From assembly GCA_000440235.1 (NCBI GenBank), contig ALKQ01000093.1:47907-111906 (forward strand): DNA of 64,000 nucleotides. Reading direction: 5' to 3'. Each line of letters begins with the position of its first letter. Position 1 is the stretch's first letter. Shown in pieces: positions 44,927 to 53,204 of the stretch. The notes below the pieces were generated by a model. That model was not told where the DNA came from. It saw nothing but the letters and a program-made list of their open reading frames with translations, and made no database searches. The position numbers and the translations under genes were made by a program. This DNA is from Streptococcus suis 10581. GTDB lineage: Bacteria; Bacillota; Bacilli; Lactobacillales; Streptococcaceae.

Positions 44927-45127
44927 ATGACTAAAATGTCAGTCAGTAAAAGCGGAGAAATATACTTCAAAAATCGTGACTTTTCTTCTCGACATGCAAT
45001 TAATGGACAAGCTACTGGAGGAAAAATGGTGCAAGCTTTTCCCTTCTTTACGAAGCTGACAAATCCCATTTCTTTGTCGTTTTGCGGTCATCATTTCGTA
45101 GTCAACGAAATCGATTCATCAAAGTAG
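44927..45127 (+). pseudogene. Decayed copy of the zinc-ribbon membrane protein at 46675
   Basis: The frame reads KSGEIYFKNRDFSSRHAING-type sequence, continuing QATGGK, and later SFCGHHFVVNE. This parallels KSEKLQKYPPKKREYSPRDA, IIGQAIGGR and RFCGHNFAIKE in the intact gene at 46675-46995. The membrane segment and first CxxC pair are gone and a frameshift lies between the GQATGGK and FCGHHF parts. It points the same way as the intact copy, with the alcohol dehydrogenase between them. Confidence 0.7.
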
Positions 45128-45244
45128 GCCAATAGTTAAAGATTTTACTAAATTAGTGCATTTAGGTCTAGAAAGGCTAAATGACTAAATTTTAGAACAA
45201 GTTCTATTCCATTTTATCTGATGTTCGTTAGATATACTTCCACG

Positions 45245-45294
45245 AAAAAGAGGAAGCCGGGCAAACCATAATGGATCACTTGCCCAGCTTCCTT
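45245..45294 (-). terminator. Terminator of the iron alcohol dehydrogenase gene
   Basis: Minus-strand GGAAGCTGGGCAA pairs with TTTGCCCGGCTTCC and is followed by TCTTTTTC. Confidence 0.85.
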
Positions 45295-45314
45295 AACAGA
45301 AAACAGATATTATC

Positions 45315-46466
45315 CTAGAACAATTCTTTGTAATATGAGATTGTCTCATCTAATGTTGGCATGAATGGATTTCCTGGTGCACAAGCATCAATCAAGGCAT
45401 TCTTAGAAAGATATTCAAAGTCAAAGTCTTCTTCTTTGATGTCCAACTCTGTTAATTTCTTCGGAATACCGACTTTGGCTGACAATTCTTCGATTTGTGC
45501 AATGGCATAGTCAGCACATTCTTCGTCTGACTTGCCTGCGATATCAAGACCTAAAGCTTTTGCAACATCGCGGAAAGCAGCTGGTACACGTTTGGCATTC
45601 TCACGTTCTATGATTGGCAAAATCATAGCACAGCAGACGCCGTGTGGCAGATCGTAAACAGCTCCCAACTGGTGAGCCATCGAGTGCACATAACCTAAAC
45701 CAGCATTGTTAAAACTCATACCGCCAAGGAAAATAGCATGGACCATAGCCTCACGAGCTTCGATATCTTGTCCGTTTTCAACTGCTCGTGGTAGGTATTC
45801 TTTAATTAACTCAATGGCACCCATAGATAATTTTTTGGTTACACCGTATGCTCCAGGAGTTACCAAGGCTTCGATGGCATGAGTCAAGGCATCCATACCT
45901 GTTGCTGCAGTCAAAGCTGCAGGCTTGGACAACATAAGCTCAGGATCGTTGACTGACATAACAGCTAGACTGTTTTTATCCACCATAACCATTTTAACCT
46001 TGCGTTCTTCATCGGTGATAACGTAGTTAATGGTGATTTCGGCTGAAGTACCTGCAGTTGTATTGATTGCTACAACTGGCAGACCAAGTTTTTCTGACTT
46101 ATGCAATCCTTCATAGTCTTGTGGTTTACCACCGTTTGTTGCCATGATAGAAATACAGCTTGCCGCATCCTGAGGAGAACCACCACCAACTGAGATGATG
46201 AAATCACAGTCATTTTCCTGCAAAACTGCTAGACCATCAAATACATTTTTACAAGTCGGGTTAGGATCAACCTTACTAAAGACTACGTAGTCAATACCTA
46301 CTTCATCAAGTGGCTTGGTAACTTTAGGTAAAATATCACTTGTTCGGATAAAATCATCTGTTACAAGCAGAGCCTTTTTGTAGCCCAAATTCTTGACATA
46401 ACTACCAATTTCGTTGACACAACCGCGACCAATCAAATTGACTGCTGGGACGTAAAATGTTGCCAT
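45315..46466 (-). CDS. Iron-containing alcohol dehydrogenase (FucO/DhaT/AdhB-like)
   Basis: 383 residues. SVGGGSPQDAASCI (nucleotide binding), NTTAGTSAEIT, ATGMDALTHAIEAL and SMAHQLGAVYDLPHGVCCA (metal ligands Asp, His, His, His) are intact. Candidates are lactaldehyde reductase, 1,3-propanediol dehydrogenase or a general ethanol dehydrogenase. ATG at 46466 follows AAAGGAG; the TTG two codons before is less likely. It differs clearly from the EutG-type enzyme at 1019. Confidence 0.9.
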   Translation of the reverse strand: MATFYVPAVNLIGRGCVNEIGSYVKNLGYKKALLVTDDFIRTSDILPKVTKPLDEVGIDYVVFSKVDPNPTCKNVFDGLAVLQENDCDFIISVGGGSPQDAASCISIMATNGGKPQDYEGLHKSEKLGLPVVAINTTAGTSAEITINYVITDEERKVKMVMVDKNSLAVMSVNDPELMLSKPAALTAATGMDALTHAIEALVTPGAYGVTKKLSMGAIELIKEYLPRAVENGQDIEAREAMVHAIFLGGMSFNNAGLGYVHSMAHQLGAVYDLPHGVCCAMILPIIERENAKRVPAAFRDVAKALGLDIAGKSDEECADYAIAQIEELSAKVGIPKKLTELDIKEEDFDFEYLSKNALIDACAPGNPFMPTLDETISYYKELF

Positions 46467-46503
46467 AGACAAGCTCCTTTATTCATTTGAATTATTTTAT
46501 ATT

Positions 46504-46532
46504 ATTATACTATATACAGCAAGATTTGTAAA
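46504..46532 (-). promoter_or_regulatory. Promoter of the iron alcohol dehydrogenase
   Basis: Minus-strand TTTACA (46527-46532) and TATAAT (46504-46509) are 17 bases apart. A near-perfect 24-base palindrome (46541-46564, GAAATTTTT...AAAAATTTC) lies just upstream of the -35 and may be a regulator site. Confidence 0.75.
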
Positions 46533-46674
46533 GGTTTTGTGAAATTTTTAACGTAAAAAATTTCATCCTGCCCAAAACAATGATTCACCATCTACCTTAC
46601 TGCTACTCCGCAACAATTCGTTTACTTGATGAATGGTTTAAAATTCAGTAAAATAATGTTTACGAGGAGGGAAA

Positions 46675-46995
46675 ATGATGAATTTGCTCGAGTATATCGG
46701 TCCGATTCTCTTCATTACTGCAATCATTAGCTACAGTCTCTACCGGAAGTTTAAAGATAGCAAGGCCACTATTAACGTACCAAAATGTCCAAAATGTAAG
46801 TCAGAAAAACTTCAAAAATACCCTCCCAAAAAACGCGAATATTCTCCTCGAGATGCAATTATTGGTCAAGCAATTGGTGGAAGAAACGGCGCAATGTTTG
46901 CCCTTCTTTATGAAGCTGATAAAACTCATTACCATTGTCGATTTTGTGGACATAATTTTGCAATAAAAGAAAATCGTTTAATTAGAGAATCCTAA
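46675..46995 (+). CDS. Small membrane-anchored zinc-ribbon protein of unknown function
   Basis: 106 residues. One N-terminal membrane helix (about 5-25), then a rubredoxin-like zinc ribbon made of CPKCKSEK (near 37) and CRFCGHNF (near 93). Between them a Gly-rich IIGQAIGGRNGAM stretch. I do not know a function. GAGGAGG precedes the ATG; a promoter (TTGATG 46626-46631, TAAAAT 46649-46654) lies just upstream. A decayed copy is at 44927. Confidence 0.75.
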   Translation: MMNLLEYIGPILFITAIISYSLYRKFKDSKATINVPKCPKCKSEKLQKYPPKKREYSPRDAIIGQAIGGRNGAMFALLYEADKTHYHCRFCGHNFAIKENRLIRES

Positions 46996-47461
46996 AATTA
47001 TCAATTTAAACCTTGAACATCATTTTACCTTCAAAAAGCAAAAACAACTGATAAAATATTCTAGCAGATTTCAATTTGGAATTGTCTATAGGTCTGACAA
47101 ACTCCCCCCATCCAACTGCTACGAATCAATGTCTAGAAAACACATTACCAAAGTTATTGTTATTCAGACCCTGGTCAAAAATCATAAAATAGAAAACAGC
47201 TTAGAATCAACGTTTCTGGAAACGTAATTCTATGCTGTTTTTTGAACAAATTTGTATTTGGAGAGAATATTTGCACATCCACAGTATGATAATATCGTCT
47301 CAATCTTTAAAAGATATGAATACCAATCTCAGTAAAATGAAATAAAAGGTTAACGAAGTATTCTAATAAAATAGTCCTTTATCAATTTAATGCAGTGGCA
47401 CACAAAATAAAGATTAGTGATATCCTAGACTTATTGAATAAAAAGATATCGAAAATCAAAC
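46996..47461. other. 466-base gene-free stretch
   Basis: Apart from the hairpin at 47193-47243 this stretch is AT-rich with no credible gene, repeat or promoter that I can support. Confidence 0.5.
47193..47243 (+). terminator. Long hairpin terminator after the zinc-ribbon gene
   Basis: AAAACAGC, TTAGAAT and AACGTTTC pair with GAAACGT, ATTCTA and GCTGTTTT with small mismatches, followed by a T run. It is about 200 bases beyond the gene stop. Confidence 0.75.
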
Positions 47462-48004
47462 TTAACTAGCATACCCATTATTTTCTTCAAAGTTCTCCAT
47501 CATTTCCTTCTGCATAAGTATAATTTCGGAACGAAACACATTAGCCAAAGTGGATTGATTGATGATTTGACAATTGATTCGCACAGATTTCAAGACTCTC
47601 TCAACTAGACTTTCGACTTCTGAACTGTTACGAATCCCCATATCCCATAGTTCTTGCAAGACTGATTTTTCATATCTTCTTTCATACTCAGACATCCCCT
47701 GCTTCGCCCAAAACAGTTGACCACTCTCATTCTCAAGCCAATTCCAAACCAGATCAGGATTTTTTACTAAAGGTTTCTCAATTTGACAAGATTGACAAAG
47801 AACCATTTTATTAGATAAAGAATAGGACAACGGCCAGATTTTATTGACAATTTGACAAGCAGATACAGCAAAAGAAGATTTACATCTCCAGCAACAACCA
47901 CTCAAATTATCTTCGACGTCACAAATTCCCATGTCAACTAAAGTACTTGCCCAATATTCTTCAACCTCTTTGACTCCTGTTTTTTTAGCTACTAATCCAA
48001 ACAT
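47462..48004 (-). CDS. Cys-rich hypothetical protein
   Basis: 180 residues, not recognised. The first half holds two Cys pairs (GCCWRCKSS near 37 and CQSCQIE near 70), which look like one metal-binding unit. The second half is charged and helical (YERRYEKSVLQELWDMGI, SEVESLVERVL). No signal or membrane segment. It is transcribed divergently from a HdiR-like repressor with a shared 224-base spacer, so it might be a target of that repressor. An ATG with upstream AGGAG supports the start. Confidence 0.6.
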   Translation of the reverse strand: MFGLVAKKTGVKEVEEYWASTLVDMGICDVEDNLSGCCWRCKSSFAVSACQIVNKIWPLSYSLSNKMVLCQSCQIEKPLVKNPDLVWNWLENESGQLFWAKQGMSEYERRYEKSVLQELWDMGIRNSSEVESLVERVLKSVRINCQIINQSTLANVFRSEIILMQKEMMENFEENNGYAS

Positions 48005-48150
48005 TTTTATAATCTCCTTTAATAATCAATCAAATTTGAAAAGTCGATAGAATGCCAAATTTAAAATAAGCTCTAGAAAATAGTCCAAATAAATTTATTT
48101 TTTTCATTCGACTTGATCTTTATGCTTATATATTACCACCAATTTTTTAT

Positions 48151-48203
48151 TTTGTCAAACATGTTAAACAAAATTTGCAAAAAATATTTTTTAATGGTAT
48201 AAT
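48151..48203 (+). promoter_or_regulatory. Promoter and candidate operator of the S24-family repressor gene
   Basis: TTGCAA (48175-48180) and TATAAT (48198-48203), 17 bases apart. A 22-base near-palindrome TTTGTCAAACATGTTAAACAAA (48151-48172, split here as arms around CATG) lies upstream, and a further GTTAAAC half site follows the -10, as expected for self-repression. Confidence 0.6.
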
Positions 48204-48228
48204 TGGTTAAACAGATAAGGAGACAACC

Positions 48229-49029
48229 ATGATTTTAGGTGATATTTTAAAAGAATACCGAAGCAAGAATAAATTATCAATGGATAAATTCGCTGAATTA
48301 TCTGGTTTAACAAAAGGTTATATTTCTATGTTGGAAAAGAACCAGCATCCCAAAACAAAAAAAGCTCTCCTGCCAACGATGGATACGCTAGAAAAAGTCG
48401 CTAAGGGCATGGCTATATCGGTTGGTGAGCTAATCGAGCAACTAGATTCCAATCAGGATATTGCTTTAACGATTACTCCTTCCCAGTTTAAACTCTTTCA
48501 ACAGCCTATTCATCCAGAGGTTCAAACCTTGGACAATGAATTAAAAGGTGATTTCCATGCACAATGGTTAACTTTTGGTCAAGAACAGTTATCAGCTATG
48601 CAAACTGCCTCAGTTACTCCTTCTCCTTCTATTCTTCACTTGGATGACTATCGGGAGCGAATCGAATTACCTGTTCCTGGTAAGGTTTCTGCCGGTACAG
48701 GTTACTGGCAGGATACAGATATGAACAATCTTGTATCATTCTATAACGATGAGATTCCAGATAACCAATCTTATGATACAATCGCTCAGGTTGTGGGAGA
48801 TTCTATGGCTCCGCATATCGAGGATGGAGACTATCTCTTCATTCGCCTAACTCCTCATATTCCTCTAAATACGATCGGAATTTTTTCAGTAAACGGAGAA
48901 AATTTTGTTAAGAAATTCAAAGGTGACTATTTGCAATCACTCAATTCTGACTATGATGATATCTATTTTAGCCCAGAAGACGATATTCGACCTATTGGTC
49001 AAGTTGTAGATATTTATAGTCCAGATTGA
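48229..49029 (+). CDS. HdiR-like transcriptional repressor (HTH_XRE plus S24 peptidase domain)
   Basis: 266 residues. An XRE helix-turn-helix (LSMDKFAELSGLTKGYISML, residues 17-36) is followed by a linker and a LexA-type autoprotease domain: the probable cleavage site Ala-Gly in PGKVSAGTGYW (near 151), catalytic Ser in VGDSMAPHIEDGDY and Lys in GENFVKKFKG. HdiR of Lactococcus is cleaved during the SOS response and then released. Length and domains agree. Which genes it represses is unknown; the divergent Cys-rich gene and itself are candidates. Confidence 0.88.
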   Translation: MILGDILKEYRSKNKLSMDKFAELSGLTKGYISMLEKNQHPKTKKALLPTMDTLEKVAKGMAISVGELIEQLDSNQDIALTITPSQFKLFQQPIHPEVQTLDNELKGDFHAQWLTFGQEQLSAMQTASVTPSPSILHLDDYRERIELPVPGKVSAGTGYWQDTDMNNLVSFYNDEIPDNQSYDTIAQVVGDSMAPHIEDGDYLFIRLTPHIPLNTIGIFSVNGENFVKKFKGDYLQSLNSDYDDIYFSPEDDIRPIGQVVDIYSPD

Positions 49030-49691
49030 TTTCTAAGCCTAGTTAATCACTAGTTATATTGGCTACATTCATCCATCTAGTTTTGGAAAGTCTGTTCGTA
49101 TAGCTGGCGTTTTTTCCTACTGAAAACCAACTGAAAAGCACAGTAAAAGGAGGCTATGACAGCCTCCCTTTTATATGTCAAATTGGAAAAGTCCATTACC
49201 AGATAGTTATTTGACAACAAGTTAATGATTAAATAATTATTCTGCTACCCTTATGTCTTTGATTGTCCTCTTACTATTTGTCTAAAGTGTGGAGATTGCT
49301 TATTATGATGAAAATCGCTAGAGGTTTTTGTGATTTTCTAAGGTTATGTTCAAAAGTTACAACATCTTGAACACATAGTAGTTACGACACGAATAATCTT
49401 AGCCTACTTCTGATTGAACCGGGTAGCAAGGCTAAATAATGAGTTAATGCTATGCATTTGACAATGGATATCACAAATAGATATAAAACAGGGATAACGG
49501 ACTTTTCCCCTACTAGCATCCCTCTCTTTTTATTAGAGAAAGATGGCTAATAGTATATACACTTCTACGAACGCTAAAGAACTCCTTTCAGCAATTCAGA
49601 TGGCGTTCAACATCTTAACTAACTATTTCCTTTTTTCGAATAGATTATACCACTATTATAAAACGCTTTCAAATAATTATGTGCTCCAAAG
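49030..49691. other. 662-base gene-free stretch before mutY
   Basis: Holds the repressor-gene terminator (49145-49172). Further right is an orphan TTGACA/TATAAA pair (49458-49487, 18-base spacer) near a GGGAT/ATCCC hairpin with a T-rich tail (49491-49532), but the hairpin starts before the expected transcript start. No credible gene. Confidence 0.5.
49145..49172 (+). terminator. Terminator after the S24 repressor gene
   Basis: AAAAGGAGGCT pairs with AGCCTCCCTTTT around ATGAC, ending in TTTT. Confidence 0.82.
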
Positions 49692-50852
49692 TCAACTTTT
49701 TTGCTTTTCTTTTTCCTTGATAAAGTTTTCCCACATTTTTTGTTGCGGCTTAGCAAATGGGTAGGTAGGAAAATCTTCTACAGAAACCCATTTCAATTCT
49801 TTTGATTCTGGAAGGTTAAGTGTTTCTGCCACACCTTCTACCATTTCTATCTGCCATTTTCGGTGACTAAAAATGTGCTGGACGATGCCAAATTCTTGCT
49901 CTTGCCAATCAACAGTCAGACCATAAAGTTCCGTAAAGCTCTGCCGAATATCTGGCTGAACAACTTCTTCCGCAACTTCAAAGAGAGAGACTTGTTTTTC
50001 AACGATTGCTCCTTTTTCCAAAAGCGGAAAAGACCAGAAACCTGATAGAAGACCTGCTTCATTATTTTTTTCCAATAAAAATTGATTGTCTTTATTCCTG
50101 ATTAGAAATCCCTGGTAGGCCACGGGAATCGGCTTTTTCTTTGGTGCTTTGATTGGATACTTATCCATTGTACCGTTTAAGTAGGCTGCGCTAAAGGCTT
50201 TGACTGGGCTGTCCTGGGGACGTGGATTAACTGGCGATTCAATATCCGACCCCAGATCCATCAGGGCTTGGTTGAAATCGCCCGGTCGCTCTGGATCAAT
50301 CAATAGCTCCATCATCGCTTGGAAAATCTTGCGATTGGCAGGAAGACCAATGTCATAATCAACCTCAAACAAGCGGCTGAGAACCCGCATCACATTGCCA
50401 TCTACCGCTGGTTCTGGCAAATTAAAAGCAATACTGGAAATTGCTCCAGCAGTATAGGGACCAATGCCCTTTAGGCTTGAAATGGCTGCATGCGTGGTCG
50501 GAAATTGCCCATCAAAATCTTCTACCATTTGCTGCGCTGCCTTTTGCATATTCCGCACGCGCGAATAATAGCCCAATCCCTCCCAGAGTTTGAGAATGAC
50601 CTCCTCTGGTGCTTGTGCTAAATCACTAATCGTAGGCAAGTGATGGAGAAAACGTTCATAATAAGGAATGACCGTGTCTACTCTTGTCTGTTGAAGCATG
50701 ATTTCAGAAACCCATATAGCATACGGATCCTTGGTCCGTCTCCAAGGCAAATCACGTTTATTGGCATCATACCAATCTAAGAGTGCCTTGCGAAAAGCTT
50801 GAATCTTTTCCTCCGGCCACATTTCGATTCCATATTCTTTCAAATTTAACAT
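49692..50852 (-). CDS. mutY: A/G-specific adenine glycosylase without the FeS-cluster cysteines
   Basis: 386 residues. The HhH-GPD domain has WVSEIMLQQTRVDTVIPYYE, LWEGLGYYSRVRNM, LKGIGPYTAGAI and the catalytic Asp in AVDGNVMRVLSR. The C-terminal Nudix-like domain (8-oxoG recognition) follows. Where most MutY proteins have four Cys for a 4Fe-4S cluster, here the stretch after ALMDLGSDIESP contains none; cluster-less MutY is known in some lactic acid bacteria. The start MLNLKEYGIEM fits relatives; an ATG 11 codons later is possible because a -10-like TATACT lies close. Confidence 0.92.
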   Translation of the reverse strand: MLNLKEYGIEMWPEEKIQAFRKALLDWYDANKRDLPWRRTKDPYAIWVSEIMLQQTRVDTVIPYYERFLHHLPTISDLAQAPEEVILKLWEGLGYYSRVRNMQKAAQQMVEDFDGQFPTTHAAISSLKGIGPYTAGAISSIAFNLPEPAVDGNVMRVLSRLFEVDYDIGLPANRKIFQAMMELLIDPERPGDFNQALMDLGSDIESPVNPRPQDSPVKAFSAAYLNGTMDKYPIKAPKKKPIPVAYQGFLIRNKDNQFLLEKNNEAGLLSGFWSFPLLEKGAIVEKQVSLFEVAEEVVQPDIRQSFTELYGLTVDWQEQEFGIVQHIFSHRKWQIEMVEGVAETLNLPESKELKWVSVEDFPTYPFAKPQQKMWENFIKEKEKQKS

Positions 50853-50931
50853 ACATCTAGTATAACACAAAGAAAGGGAGCCAGCTTTTGCCAACTCCCT
50901 TATATCGTTTATAATCAAAATCAAACTAGCT

Positions 50932-51043
50932 CCAAAGGTTTGGGGAACCTTTGGAGGTTGGAAATAGAGCGAACGAAGTTCGTTTCTACAAAGGTTTGGG
51001 GAAACTTGGGAGATAGGAAATAAAGCGAACGAATTTGTTTCTC
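50932..51043. repeat. Two tandem hairpin modules, shared design with 35131-35184
   Basis: Module one (50932-50987): CCAAAGGTT/AACCTTTGG hairpin, then GGTTGGAAATAG, then AGCGAAC/GTTCGTTT. Module two (50990-51043) repeats this with changes. The same pattern (hairpin, GGTTGGAGATAG, hairpin) occurs at 35131-35184. Confidence 0.7.
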
Positions 51044-51085
51044 TAAATCTAGCCAAGACTGTTTATTTTTGATGTTCGTTGAGTA

Positions 51086-51478
51086 TTATTCTACTTTACC
51101 TGTTACAAACATGGTAAAGCTTGCTGAAGCAAGTAGCTGTTTATCTTGATTTTCTATCTTCACTTCAACGACCTTTGTTCTACTTCCATCATGTGTGCAA
51201 GAACCAGTGACGGATAAGGTATCACCAAGTTTTGCCGCCTTCATATAATGGATATTGGACTGCAGGGTGACAGAATAAGAACCCCCTGCCACTGTTGTCA
51301 ATCCTGCTACTGAATCTGCTAAAGTAAAGAGGAAGCCTCCATGTGCCATACCGTATGGATTGAGAGATTTTTCCGTCACCTTTGTGGTCAGTAGCACCTC
51401 TTTCTCATTGAGCATTGTAGCTTGATAGTCATCTAAAACCGTAATCGGTTGTAAGTTTAATTTATCTAACACTTTCAT
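51086..51478 (-). CDS. PaaI-like hotdog-fold thioesterase
   Basis: 130 residues of the hotdog fold with the active-site segment NPYGMAHGGFLFTLADS (near 42), where His-Gly-Gly and the downstream Asp/Ser mark PaaI and YdiI type acyl-CoA thioesterases. The substrate is likely a small or aromatic acyl-CoA. It overlaps the exporter gene by 17 bases and would be co-translated with it, although a functional link is not obvious. Confidence 0.85.
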   Translation of the reverse strand: MKVLDKLNLQPITVLDDYQATMLNEKEVLLTTKVTEKSLNPYGMAHGGFLFTLADSVAGLTTVAGGSYSVTLQSNIHYMKAAKLGDTLSVTGSCTHDGSRTKVVEVKIENQDKQLLASASFTMFVTGKVE

Positions 51479-53204
51479 CCTCCTCTGTCTGCTGACTTGT
51501 TTGCATTTGATAATAAACGCCTTGTTCAGCCATCAACGCTTCATGATTCCCTTGTTCAACAATTTTTCCATCCACCATGACCAAAATCAAGTCAGCTGAT
51601 TGAATGGTTGATAGGCGATGAGCAATAATAAAACTCGTCCGTCCTTCCATCAATTTGGTAAATGCTTCTTGTACTAAAATTTCTGTCCGTGTATCAATAG
51701 AGGAAGTCGCCTCATCTAAAATCAGGATTTTAGGTATCTTGACAAAGACACGCGCAATAGACAAAAGCTGACGTTGTCCCTGGGATAAGCCTTCACCTCC
51801 ATCTGCCAAAACTGTATCGTAGCCCTGCGGAAGCTGACGAATAAAGAAGTCTGCATTAGCTGCCTTAGCCGCCTCAATGACCAATTCCCGCGTGGCATTT
51901 GGATAGCCATAGGCAATATTATCATGAATGGTACCAGATTTGATCCATGTCTCCTGTAAAACCATCCCAATCTGTCTGCGGAGATCCTCACGACTATACT
52001 GGCTAATCGGAACCCCATCTAGAACAATCTCACCAGCCGTCACATCATAGAAACGCATGAGAAGATTGATCATGGTTGATTTACCAGCACCAGTAGGTCC
52101 AACAATGGCTACTTTTTGTCCAGCTTTGACATCAATGTCCAGATGTTCTATCAGAGAACGGTCAGGGCTATAAGAGAAAGACACATTGTCAAAGGAAATA
52201 GCTCCCTTCAACTCCTCTGAATCAATTTTCCGCTCAGCCTGATCGTCAATGCTATCTAGAGCCAAGATAGCAAACAGCCTGTCTGCACAAGCTAAGGCGC
52301 TCTGCAATTCCGATAGGACCGAGGAAATATCATTAAAAGGCTTGCTGTACTGACTAGCATAATTGAGGAAGGTTGTCAGAGATCCCACTGTAAAATTTCC
52401 TGCCATAATTCTCAGCGCTCCAAGTCCTGCAAGTAAGGCATAAATAATAGCATTGATAAACCGCGTACTTGGATTGACCGTTGAAGAGGCAAAGATAGCC
52501 TGTTGGGAATAGGTTGCATACTGGTCATTCACAACTTGAAAACCTTGCGTAAATTGCTCTTGAGCATTGAAAGATTGAATCAGTGTCAATTGACTGATGG
52601 ATTCTTCCAAAAGCTGAGATTGTCTCCCACGTGCCTGAGTCTGTTGCCTATAATAACCATAGGATTTCTTAGCGATATAGCGTGCCACAAGCAGAGAAAC
52701 CGGAGTCAGGGCAACAACAACCAACATCATCGTCAAGTCAAGCCTAGCCATAGTGAAAATGGTTAGGAAAATGGTCAAGATACCAATGAAAAATTGATTG
52801 AAAATCATCAAGAGACCATTTGTTAATTGCTCACTATCACTTGAAAAACGAGCCACCAAATCACCGACTGATTGACAATCAAGATAAGATAGGGGCATCT
52901 GGTGCAGCTTCACATAGACCTGTTCACGCAAGTCGGCCACCATTCCATAAACCAAGCGATTGGTTACCAAAGGTAAGTACCATTGCACCAGCGTATTAAG
53001 CAAGATAACCATCACCATTTTGCCTAAGATACCGAGCAAGACCTGACCATTTGCTATCAATACTGCATCGACTGCCTGACCAATCAAGATAGGCAGATAA
53101 ACTGTCAGAAGGACTTGCACCAAAGTTCCTACCAGCATCAAGGACATTCGAAGGGGCTGGTGTAAAACCAATCTGACCAGTTCCTTAAAACTAGATTGTC
53201 TCAT
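51462..53204 (-). CDS. Heterodimeric ABC exporter, subunit B (canonical ATPase site)
   Basis: 580 residues: a six-helix membrane domain (about 1-310) and an ATPase domain with GPTGAGKSTMINLLM, signature LSQGQRQLLSIARV, Walker B ILILDEATSSID with the catalytic Glu, and AHRLST. Together with the overlapping gene at 53191 it resembles heterodimeric multidrug exporters of the LmrCD, PatAB and SatAB group. S. suis SatAB and pneumococcal PatAB export fluoroquinolones, but I cannot show that this pair is either of them. Confidence 0.9.
   Translation of the reverse strand: MRQSSFKELVRLVLHQPLRMSLMLVGTLVQVLLTVYLPILIGQAVDAVLIANGQVLLGILGKMVMVILLNTLVQWYLPLVTNRLVYGMVADLREQVYVKLHQMPLSYLDCQSVGDLVARFSSDSEQLTNGLLMIFNQFFIGILTIFLTIFTMARLDLTMMLVVVALTPVSLLVARYIAKKSYGYYRQQTQARGRQSQLLEESISQLTLIQSFNAQEQFTQGFQVVNDQYATYSQQAIFASSTVNPSTRFINAIIYALLAGLGALRIMAGNFTVGSLTTFLNYASQYSKPFNDISSVLSELQSALACADRLFAILALDSIDDQAERKIDSEELKGAISFDNVSFSYSPDRSLIEHLDIDVKAGQKVAIVGPTGAGKSTMINLLMRFYDVTAGEIVLDGVPISQYSREDLRRQIGMVLQETWIKSGTIHDNIAYGYPNATRELVIEAAKAANADFFIRQLPQGYDTVLADGGEGLSQGQRQLLSIARVFVKIPKILILDEATSSIDTRTEILVQEAFTKLMEGRTSFIIAHRLSTIQSADLILVMVDGKIVEQGNHEALMAEQGVYYQMQTSQQTEEDESVR

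Larger units (their letters stand above)
44766..45314. other. 549-base region between metY and an alcohol dehydrogenase
   Basis: Contains the MET-box (44844-44860), a decayed zinc-ribbon gene (44927-45127) and the terminator of the alcohol dehydrogenase (45245-45294). I see no intact gene. Confidence 0.7.

Noticed and set aside
46527-46564. Rex operator upstream of the iron alcohol dehydrogenase
   Set aside because: Only one TTGTGA-like half is present on the plus strand; the second half does not match, so I list the palindrome without naming a regulator.
49458-49532. Orphan plus-strand promoter-like pair with a nearby GGGAT/ATCCC hairpin, a possible small RNA
   Set aside because: The spacer is 18, and the hairpin begins before the expected transcript start, so promoter and terminator do not fit one RNA.
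49543-49764. 73-codon plus-strand open frame overlapping the end of mutY
   Set aside because: No ribosome site and it runs antisense into a conserved gene; low-complexity Phe/Ser-rich translation.
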